Assembly (NCBI GenBank): GCA_900766975.1 | Contig: CAAFXO010000044.1 | Coordinates: 1-10,770 of the forward strand | Origin: Bacteroidales bacterium | GTDB lineage: Bacteria; Bacteroidota; Bacteroidia; Bacteroidales; Muribaculaceae | Direction: 5' to 3' | DNA length: 10,770 nt | In this document: piece after piece, positions 1 to 5,610 of the stretch | Layout: each line of letters starts with the position of its first letter | Position numbering within the stretch: position 1 is the first letter of the stretch | The notes under the pieces: generated by a model | What the model saw: the letters and a program-made list of their open reading frames with translations, nothing else | Databases searched by the model: none | What the model was told of the DNA's origin: nothing | Made by a program: the position numbers and the translations under genes

Positions 1-42
1 AATATTATTCTATAAAAAAGTTAAAATGATAACAAAATTATC

Positions 43-72
43 AATGGATACCGATAAATTTAGTTACCTTTG
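43..72 (+). promoter_or_regulatory. Candidate Bacteroidota-type promoter for the hybrid regulator
   Basis: Bases 65-72 read TACCTTTG, a full match to the Bacteroidota primary sigma -7 consensus TAnnTTTG. The expected -33 region is weak: AATG at 43-46, 18 bases upstream, matches TTTG only in part. The preceding 60 bases are strongly AT-rich. A start of transcription would fall near 78-82, just before the repeated leader element that begins at 85. This gives a 5' untranslated leader of about 145 bases before the chosen start codon at 227. The consensus is established knowledge; its use here is inference. Confidence 0.55.
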
Positions 73-84
73 TCCGGATCTTTT

Positions 85-201
85 TGGCATATTTCGAAAC
101 TCACATCTGTTACAATGCACGCATTGCGCCCGCTGTGACTTTCAAAATCTGCTCAAAAATATCCGCCTCTACGACCCCAAAAATTTAAGGAACGCGCTCT
201 A
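85..201 (+). repeat. Left copy of a 117-bp repeated 5' leader element
   Basis: This segment is the reverse complement of 10654-10770 with a single difference: T at 108 corresponds to C at 10747 (G on the matching strand). Similarity stops sharply after 201, and 25 bases remain before the ATG at 227. It lies just downstream of the predicted transcription start, so it is probably transcribed as the 5' leader of the regulator gene. It holds a palindrome at 113-126 (CAATGC, AC, GCATTG) and a mini-ORF at 115-138 (ATG to TGA, seven codons, MHALRPL). One frame is open across the whole element and runs into the gene downstream, which explains the spurious long N-terminal extension if the ATG at 26 is used. 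No U-run terminator is evident in it. The function is unknown; it could be an RNA regulator, a leader-peptide element or a dispersed repeat. Confidence 0.9.
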
Positions 202-226
202 TATTATCTCCAAAATCATCTCCACC

Positions 227-811
227 ATGGACTCCGACCGACGACTTATCCGAACATTACGCTATCTTCTTTTGGCACTCTTAATGATAGAGTGTTTACC
301 TCTATATTCCGCCACGGCATTGCCGGAGCTTGGACTGACCTGGAAGAATGTCAAGGTGGGTGGAGTGAAGAGTGCGGTGTTCACCACCTTTAGCGATAGT
401 CGGGGCATCATCTGGCTCGGCACGAACCGAGGGCTCTATTTCTACGATGGCATTTCGACACATCAGGTAGATGCCGAGAAGTTGGCGGGAGTGCAGGTAT
501 ATGCCATCGTCGAGTATGAGGGTCAGCTCTATATCGGCAGCAACAATGGCTTGATGATCTACGACTACCGACAGGGTCGAATCGTCCGGGTGATCAATAA
601 TTCTCCCAAAGAGATTCGGGCGCTGGTGGTGCAGGGAGATCATCTCTGGATAGGGGGCTTGGGTGGAATCTTCTATTATGATATTCCACAAAAGCGGATC
701 CGCAACTATTCGTCGGGGCTGCCACATCGGTCGGTCTATTCGATGCTTCGCGACAGTCGCGGTGTGCTCTTCGTGGGCACCTACACCGGCATGGCACGCT
801 GGGATCAGTGA
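227..811 (+). CDS. N-terminal fragment of the hybrid regulator (signal peptide and first propeller blades)
   Basis: This is the 194-residue piece before the internal TGA. The start at ATG 227 is chosen because it gives a normal export signal: MDSDRR, then a hydrophobic stretch at about residues 7-27. The upstream ATGs at 26 and 44 lie before the predicted transcription start and would put the repeated leader element into the protein. After the signal peptide come about four two-component propeller repeats with the typical pattern of D-S-R-G followed by W/F-x-G-T/S and a G-L/M-x-x-Y/W-D ending, for example DSRGIIWLGTNRGLYFYD near the start and DSRGVLFVGTYTGMARWD right before the stop. If made, the product would be a periplasmic partial propeller with no signalling output and probably no function. 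Confidence 0.6.
   Translation: MDSDRRLIRTLRYLLLALLMIECLPLYSATALPELGLTWKNVKVGGVKSAVFTTFSDSRGIIWLGTNRGLYFYDGISTHQVDAEKLAGVQVYAIVEYEGQLYIGSNNGLMIYDYRQGRIVRVINNSPKEIRALVVQGDHLWIGGLGGIFYYDIPQKRIRNYSSGLPHRSVYSMLRDSRGVLFVGTYTGMARWDQ
809..811 (+). other. In-frame TGA stop inside the propeller domain
   Basis: The codons read TGG GAT CAG TGA CAC TCG CGC, and the frame before and after belongs to the same protein. The blade motif GMARWDQ ends just before it, and HSRFERI, a normal strand-linking segment, follows. TGA serves as the normal stop of both mfd (5613-5611) and the S41 protease gene (8969-8967) in this window, so reassignment of TGA to an amino acid is not supported. Confidence 0.9.
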
Positions 812-859
812 CACTCGCGCTTCGAGCGGATAGCCAATCCGGGTGGCGGGTCGCTCTTC

Positions 860-3800
860 GTGAACTGTATGCTCGAATCGCCCGACAAGCATGGTATATA
901 TGTCGGCAGCGAGGGTGCTCTTTATCGCTATATCCCCGGCTCGGAGAGCTGGGAGCGTGTCGGCCTCGAGGAGAGTTGTAATGTCAAGAGTCTTGCTCCG
1001 GGCGAGTCGGGACATGTGTGGGTGGGCACCGACAATGGCGTGTTCGACCTCTCAAGCGATGGGCTGAAACATTATCGCCACGATTCGCGCGATGAACTCT
1101 CGATCGCCGACAATGAGATATGGTGTGTCTATGCCGACGGCAAGCATAATATCTGGGCGGGACATGAACGGGGTGTATCGATAGCCTCCACTTCGACTCG
1201 CATCAGCAGCATCCGTCTGAATCGCCTCACGCACTCGGGCGAGGGTAATGAGATACATTCGATCTTATGCGACCGGAGGCAAAACCTCTGGTTGGGAGGC
1301 ACCAACGGTGTGATCCGTATCGCTGAGGGGGAGGCTCCGCGCTGGTATCGCCATGACGACACCCCCGGTGCTTTGTCCCACAATAGAGTCCGCGATATAT
1401 ATGAAGACTCGGAGGGGGTGGTATGGCTCGCCACCGATGCCGGATTGAATCGTTACAATAGAGCGGCAGATAGATTTGATGTCTTCCATATCGTCGACCC
1501 TAAGGGTGGGCATATCTCGAATTGGGTCTATGCCATCGTCGAGGATAATGACCATTTCTGGGTCGGAAGTTTCTTGAATGGTCTTCACTATGTGGCAAAG
1601 GATAAGTTCAGTCGGCCGGGGGGTGTAGTGACATCCGAGAGGTCGTACAACACGGATACGCATGGCGGCGAAATGACTTTGAGCAATGACCTGGTGAATA
1701 ATGTCCTGCTCGACAGCAATGGTTGCCTCTGGGTGCTGCTCTTCCGCGACGACCGCATCATCCGCTATGACTTGTCGACTCGTATCACAACCCGCTATGA
1801 CATATATGCTCTGACCGGAGAGCATCCCGCCTATGCCTGCGAGGATAATCGGGGGAGAGTGTGGTGCTCTTTCCGTGGAGGTGTGGTGCTCTTCGATGGC
1901 GCTTCGCCGCGAGTGGTGCGTTTCCCCAATACCAATAGCGATGAGACCATCCTGGCCATGGGTGGCGTGGGTGAAGATATCTGGATCTCGACTCAAAGCA
2001 GCGTCTGGAGTGTCAATGGCAAGAGCCTCAAGGCTACACTGCTCCCCATCCCTCAGAAGTCGTATACCGCCATCTATGAGGATCGCGTGAGCAATAAGGT
2101 CTATCTCGGGGGCACGGATGAGATCGTCGAGGTGAATGGCGATATCGCCTCCGATGTGGCTGACTCGAAGATCAGGATGATTCTGGCCGAGGGAGAGGAT
2201 GGTTCGTTCGACCTCTCCGACATAATGGGGGGTATGCACCGCCGGGTGCTCCCTTACGATGGAAATCTGTCGTTGGTGATCAGTTCGCTCAACTATTCCC
2301 CCGAGTCGGTAGATCGCTTTATGTATAAACTTGCACGGAATGAGGCTGACACTGTCGGAGGATGGGTGCTCCTCCCTGAGGAGGTGAACAGTATCCGATT
2401 TGCCGACCTGAAGATGGGTGATTACACCATCCTGCTCCGCACAGCCGGCTCCGGCTCCAAGCCTATCGCTATCCCGATGAAGGTGAAGCCCCCCTTCTAT
2501 CTCTCGTTCCCGGCTCTGCTCCTATATGCCTTGATGGTAATAGGTGTCACCGCTTGGATCGTATGGTATTTCCGCAGACGCAACCTCAAGGCTCTCCATG
2601 AGCGGGAGCGTGAGAACACCCTCGAGAATGTGGAACGCAAACTCACCTTCCTCTCCACCATTTCCCACGACCTGAAGACACCCCTCTCGATGATCCTCGG
2701 CCCGGTGAGCATCATGAAGGAGCGAGCCAAAGACCCCGACGAGCGCCGCAGCCTTGAGAAGGTATATGACAATGCCGTGCGACTCAATAATATGATCCAT
2801 CGCACCCTCGAGCTGCAACATATCGAGGATGGCGGCGAGAGTCTCTTGATCCTCTCCACCTTCGATGTGGTCGCTTTTTGCTCCGGCATCTTCGAGACAT
2901 TCCGCGAGCACAACTTGCAGAAAACATTCCTCTTCCACACCTCGGCGGCAGAGATCATGATCGAGGCGGATGCCGTGAAATTGGAGTCGGTGATGACCAA
3001 TCTCCTTTCGAATGCCTGCAAATATTCCGAACCGGGAGCCACCATCTCTTGCGGCATCAGCATGCGCGATGATCATGTCGAGATTGTCGTCTCCGACGAT
3101 GGTGTCGGCATCCCGGAGGCCGACCGTCAACTCGTGTTCCAACGCATGTTCCGTTCCCCCGCCACCGCCAAACTCAAGGAGGGTACCGGACTCGGCCTCT
3201 ACCTTATTAAGAAATATCTCGAGGCTATGGGTGGAAATATCGAGCTGTTCAGCCGCCAAGGCGAGGGATCCTCTTTTGTCGTCTCTCTCCCGGTGTCGAA
3301 GAAGGTTGCCAAGGAGGTGACTCGGATGGTCGATCAGTCTCAGAGCGATCGTCCCAAGATATTGATCGTCGAGGATAATGCCCAAATCTCGGAGTTCCTG
3401 GCTGAAATTCTATCCAACGATTACACTACACTCACTGCCGATAATGGCCGCTCCGGACTGGCGATAGCCGCCTCATTCCTCCCCGATCTGATTATCGTCG
3501 ACCAGATGATGCCCATCATGTCGGGTATAGAGATGGTGAAGAGTCTGAAGCAAAATCCGCGTCTTGTCGGCATACCGATCATTATGCTTACAGCCATCTC
3601 CGATCCCGACACGGAGAATGAAAGCATCAAGCAGGGCATAGATGTCTTTATGACCAAGCCCTTCGAAGCCCCCACGCTGTTGGGCCGCATCACTCAGTTG
3701 CTGCGTCGTCGCAGTGAGCTCAAGGAGCGAGTGCGCATAGAGACCATCATCGAGGCGGAGTCCAAACCGATTGCCGCCGAATCGGTGAGCGAAAAGAAAT

Positions 3801-4129
3801 TGGCGCAGATCGCACAAATCATCGAGGAGAACATCTCCGACCCCGACCTCAATGTCAGCCTCCTCTGCAAGAAGTGTGACCTCGAATCCAAGCAACTCTA
3901 TCGTCTCATCAAGAAGTATATCGGCCTCTCTCCGATCGACTATATCAAGCAGGTGAGACTCCGCAAGGCTGCCATGCTGCTGAGCCAGCATCGTTTCACC
4001 GTCTCGGAGATATGCTACATGGTCGGATTCAAGACACCATCCTATTTCACCAAATGCTTCCAACAGCAATATGGCGTCAAGCCAAGTCAGTATCACTCTG
4101 ATGATGAGGCTGTTGAGAAGAGAGAATAA
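860..4129 (+). CDS. C-terminal fragment of the hybrid regulator: propeller, Y_Y_Y, kinase, receiver, AraC output
   Basis: This 1089-codon open frame carries all the signalling parts. The GTG at 860 is only the first possible initiator after the internal stop; an ATG follows at 869. In its own numbering, propeller blades run to about 465 (such as EDSEGVVWLATDAGLNRY and ADGKHNIWAGHERG). A Y_Y_Y-like domain lies at 468-545 and a membrane helix at 549-571. The H-box STISHDLKTPLSMI has the phosphorylated His603. The N-box is NLLSNACKYS, the G1 box DDGVGI and the G2 box GTGLGL. In the receiver, Asp881 sits in VDQMMP, with Thr911 and Lys933 (TKPF). The AraC-family helix-turn-helix is at about 978-1080, with the typical YMVGFKTPSYFTKCFQQQYGVKPSQY. 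All catalytic residues I can check are present. If translation restarted here the product would lack the signal peptide and first blades, so correct export of the sensor domain is unlikely. The gene ends at TAA 4127-4129. Confidence 0.75.
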   Translation: MNCMLESPDKHGIYVGSEGALYRYIPGSESWERVGLEESCNVKSLAPGESGHVWVGTDNGVFDLSSDGLKHYRHDSRDELSIADNEIWCVYADGKHNIWAGHERGVSIASTSTRISSIRLNRLTHSGEGNEIHSILCDRRQNLWLGGTNGVIRIAEGEAPRWYRHDDTPGALSHNRVRDIYEDSEGVVWLATDAGLNRYNRAADRFDVFHIVDPKGGHISNWVYAIVEDNDHFWVGSFLNGLHYVAKDKFSRPGGVVTSERSYNTDTHGGEMTLSNDLVNNVLLDSNGCLWVLLFRDDRIIRYDLSTRITTRYDIYALTGEHPAYACEDNRGRVWCSFRGGVVLFDGASPRVVRFPNTNSDETILAMGGVGEDIWISTQSSVWSVNGKSLKATLLPIPQKSYTAIYEDRVSNKVYLGGTDEIVEVNGDIASDVADSKIRMILAEGEDGSFDLSDIMGGMHRRVLPYDGNLSLVISSLNYSPESVDRFMYKLARNEADTVGGWVLLPEEVNSIRFADLKMGDYTILLRTAGSGSKPIAIPMKVKPPFYLSFPALLLYALMVIGVTAWIVWYFRRRNLKALHERERENTLENVERKLTFLSTISHDLKTPLSMILGPVSIMKERAKDPDERRSLEKVYDNAVRLNNMIHRTLELQHIEDGGESLLILSTFDVVAFCSGIFETFREHNLQKTFLFHTSAAEIMIEADAVKLESVMTNLLSNACKYSEPGATISCGISMRDDHVEIVVSDDGVGIPEADRQLVFQRMFRSPATAKLKEGTGLGLYLIKKYLEAMGGNIELFSRQGEGSSFVVSLPVSKKVAKEVTRMVDQSQSDRPKILIVEDNAQISEFLAEILSNDYTTLTADNGRSGLAIAASFLPDLIIVDQMMPIMSGIEMVKSLKQNPRLVGIPIIMLTAISDPDTENESIKQGIDVFMTKPFEAPTLLGRITQLLRRRSELKERVRIETIIEAESKPIAAESVSEKKLAQIAQIIEENISDPDLNVSLLCKKCDLESKQLYRLIKKYIGLSPIDYIKQVRLRKAAMLLSQHRFTVSEICYMVGFKTPSYFTKCFQQQYGVKPSQYHSDDEAVEKRE

Positions 4130-4146
4130 AATTATTTCCAAATTTT

Positions 4147-4182
4147 TTTGAAAATCCGGTCACGTTTCGATCCCTACGTGTG
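4147..4182 (+). promoter_or_regulatory. Weak promoter candidate for the sigma-factor operon
   Basis: The 128 bases between the regulator stop and the ATG at 4258 must hold any promoter for the three-gene operon. TTTG at 4147-4150 and TACGTGTG at 4175-4182 (one mismatch to TAnnTTTG) are the best pair I see, but their spacing of 24 bases is longer than the usual 19-21. An alternative is a promoter read by the ECF sigma factor itself, which I cannot recognise by sequence. The same gap holds an A/T-only potential hairpin and T-run near 4135-4149 that could weakly terminate the upstream gene. Confidence 0.2.
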
Positions 4183-4257
4183 TCTTATATACGAAAAGCC
4201 TCCCGAACGGGGGCAAAAAGAAAACAAAAGTTCAACCTAAATAAAACATCGAGAATT

Positions 4258-4701
4258 ATGGATGGCAACATTTCTGAAGTACTGATTACCCTACTTGTTT
4301 GTGTAATCCTCCCGGTAGGTATCGTATTCATCATCAACTATCGCAAGATCAACAAGGACAATCAACGAGCCAAAATTCTGACCAAGATGATCGAGTCAGC
4401 CAATGACATCGACGGCGAGAAACTCGCCGGGCTCCTTGAGGATGAAAAAGAGAAAAAACAAACCCTCAAGACACCTGAAGAGCAACGTATCAGCCGCCTG
4501 CTTAAGGGATGCATCTTCACTCTAATCGGCTTGGTATTGCCCTTGCTTGTTTTCTTTGCTGAAGCCCAAAAAGGCTTTTTAGTGATAGGATCGATCTCAG
4601 CAGCCATTGGTATAAGTTTCCTGATAGTATATTTTGTCACAGGCAAGAGTGTGAAGAGGGAGTCTGCACTCTCCGACTATGATAACACACCCGAGGCGTA
4701 A
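4258..4701 (+). CDS. Three-segment membrane protein in an ECF sigma operon (DUF6249-like)
   Basis: This 147-residue protein has a hydrophobic segment at about 7-27, then a basic patch (NYRKINK), a charged cytoplasmic-type stretch at about 30-80 with coiled-coil character (KMIESAND through EDEKEKK), and two further membrane segments at about 83-101 and 108-128. The ATG at 4258 is preferred to the in-frame GTG at 4180: the extra 26 residues are Lys/Arg-rich, look like translated leader, and would put a charged extension before the membrane segment. It ends 12 bases before the sigma factor start. The architecture resembles small membrane proteins (DUF6249 type, from memory) that neighbour sigma factors in Bacteroidota. 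A role in controlling the sigma factor is inferred from context only. Confidence 0.7.
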   Translation: MDGNISEVLITLLVCVILPVGIVFIINYRKINKDNQRAKILTKMIESANDIDGEKLAGLLEDEKEKKQTLKTPEEQRISRLLKGCIFTLIGLVLPLLVFFAEAQKGFLVIGSISAAIGISFLIVYFVTGKSVKRESALSDYDNTPEA

Positions 4702-4713
4702 TGTAAGGATTCG

Positions 4714-5196
4714 ATGAACCGCGAAGAATACATATCGCTTGTCAAGAGTAGTGAGAAAGGGATCCGTCGCTTCCTCACTGCCCTCTGTTGTGGCGACACG
4801 CAACTTGCCGACGACATAGCGCAAGATGCCTTCGTCAAGGCCTACCTTGCCATGGATAGTTGCAAGGATAGTCAGAAGTTTCGTTCGTGGATCTTTCGTA
4901 TAGCATACAATACTTTTCTGAATCAGCGCCGTTCGCAGCGTGTCTTCAGCGATTATGACGATGCCCTCAATATGACGGCTGAGACTCGCTCTGACGATAC
5001 CTTCAAGTATCAAGCCCTCTATCAAGCCCTCGCCAAGATCCCGAGCCATGAACGCACCACCATCCTCCTTTTCTATATGGAGGGGTATTCTGCCAAGGAG
5101 ATCTCGCAGACCTTGGAAATATCGCAAGAGGCTGTCAGACAACAGTTGTCGCGCGGACGTGTCCATCTGCGTAATATATTACAAACCGCTAATTAG
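4714..5196 (+). CDS. ECF-type RNA polymerase sigma factor
   Basis: The 160-residue product has the two-domain form of extracytoplasmic-function sigma factors. Region 2 lies at about 10-75, with DDIAQDAFVKAY and the DNA-melting and -10 recognition stretch FRSWIFRIAYNTFLNQRR. A short variable linker at about 76-98 follows. Region 4 lies at about 100-152, with the helix-turn-helix YSAKEISQTLEISQEAVRQQ followed by LSRGRVHLR, which would contact the -35 element. It would direct core polymerase to a small regulon. The start ATG at 4714 is preceded by AAGGA at 4705-4709, an unusually good Shine-Dalgarno match for this phylum, with a spacing of only 4 bases. Twelve-base gaps to the genes on both sides argue for one operon with two membrane proteins, typical of a sigma factor held by a membrane partner. 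The stimulus and targets are unknown. Confidence 0.93.
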   Translation: MNREEYISLVKSSEKGIRRFLTALCCGDTQLADDIAQDAFVKAYLAMDSCKDSQKFRSWIFRIAYNTFLNQRRSQRVFSDYDDALNMTAETRSDDTFKYQALYQALAKIPSHERTTILLFYMEGYSAKEISQTLEISQEAVRQQLSRGRVHLRNILQTAN

Positions 5197-5208
5197 ACCC
5201 CTTAAACT

Positions 5209-5610
5209 ATGGAAGATGACAATATAAGAAGTTTGTTTGCCGATTTTGATCCAGACCTCTCGTCGAGTTTTCAGTTTATGGATCGCGTGGAGCGTGAGAT
5301 CGACAATATGGAGATCGTGCATAAGCATCTGACGGCTCGCCGGCAGAGAAGCCGCATCGCTATGGCTGTCGCTGCTTGTGTCGGATTTGTCGTAGGATTC
5401 GTGCTGGCTCTTTACATCCCCTATTTCGAGGCTCTGATCCAAGGTGTATCCTTACCTGCGATGCCTGATTTCGTGACTCGTTTTGCCCCCGATTTCGATG
5501 CTATCGCTATGATCCTTTGGGTCTGCATCGGTGTGATTGTGATAGTGGCTTCGGTCGGTTCGTATGAACTGACCCTCTCGCTCCTCCCCTCGGCTCGCCG
5601 CAAGGAGTAA
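5209..5610 (+). CDS. Small two-segment membrane protein, candidate anti-sigma factor
   Basis: This 133-residue protein begins with an acidic, likely cytoplasmic region of about 47 residues (MEDDNIRSLFADFDPDL, then MDRVEREIDNMEIVHKHL). Two membrane segments follow at about 49-70 and 99-117, separated by a short loop, and the C-terminus is basic (SARRKE). It starts 12 bases after the sigma factor stop. A soluble N-terminal helix region plus membrane anchor, encoded directly after an ECF sigma gene, is the usual arrangement of an anti-sigma factor. However, I see no HxxxCxxC zinc motif or other recognisable anti-sigma domain, so the role is inferred from position. Its TAA stop at 5608-5610 directly abuts the stop of mfd on the other strand. 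Confidence 0.75.
   Translation: MEDDNIRSLFADFDPDLSSSFQFMDRVEREIDNMEIVHKHLTARRQRSRIAMAVAACVGFVVGFVLALYIPYFEALIQGVSLPAMPDFVTRFAPDFDAIAMILWVCIGVIVIVASVGSYELTLSLLPSARRKE

Larger units (their letters stand above)
227..4129 (+). pseudogene. Hybrid two-component system regulator interrupted by one in-frame TGA
   Basis: A single reading frame of 1300 codons plus stop encodes a complete hybrid two-component system protein, broken only by TGA at 809-811 (codon 195). On both sides of the stop the frame continues a ligand-sensing propeller domain without a shift. Read through, the order is: signal peptide (about 1-31), two-component propeller repeats (about 36-676), a Y_Y_Y-like beta-sandwich (about 679-756), one membrane segment (about 760-782), HisKA (about 803-866, His814), HATPase (about 916-1023), receiver (about 1043-1156, Asp1092) and AraC-type helix-turn-helix (about 1189-1291). 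Such proteins sense a periplasmic ligand, commonly a glycan fragment, and activate transcription, often of polysaccharide-utilisation genes. No such genes lie in this window. The stop could be a real recent nonsense mutation or a sequence error. Either CGA (Arg) or TGG (Trp) could become TGA by one transition. The absence of further decay favours a recent event or an error. Confidence 0.8.

Noticed and set aside
809..811. Reassignment of TGA to an amino acid
   Set aside because: mfd and the S41 protease gene both end at TGA in this window at the expected family lengths, and no other conserved gene here has an internal TGA.
1265..2239. Open frame of 324 codons on the minus strand inside the regulator
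   Set aside because: It lies wholly antisense to clear propeller repeats, shows no recognisable domain, and other antisense frames here (302-1015, 2522-3385, 3473-4141) are of the same kind, produced by codon bias.
4199..4214. C/G-rich hairpin as a terminator after the regulator
   Set aside because: The stem is only five pairs with one G-T pair and is followed by A-rich sequence, so it is not a terminator for plus-strand transcription. It may be a minor leader structure of the sigma operon.
4180..4257. GTG start at 4180 for the membrane protein, adding 26 residues
   Set aside because: The extension is Lys/Arg-rich with no family resemblance and overlaps the possible promoter. The ATG at 4258 directly precedes the first membrane segment.
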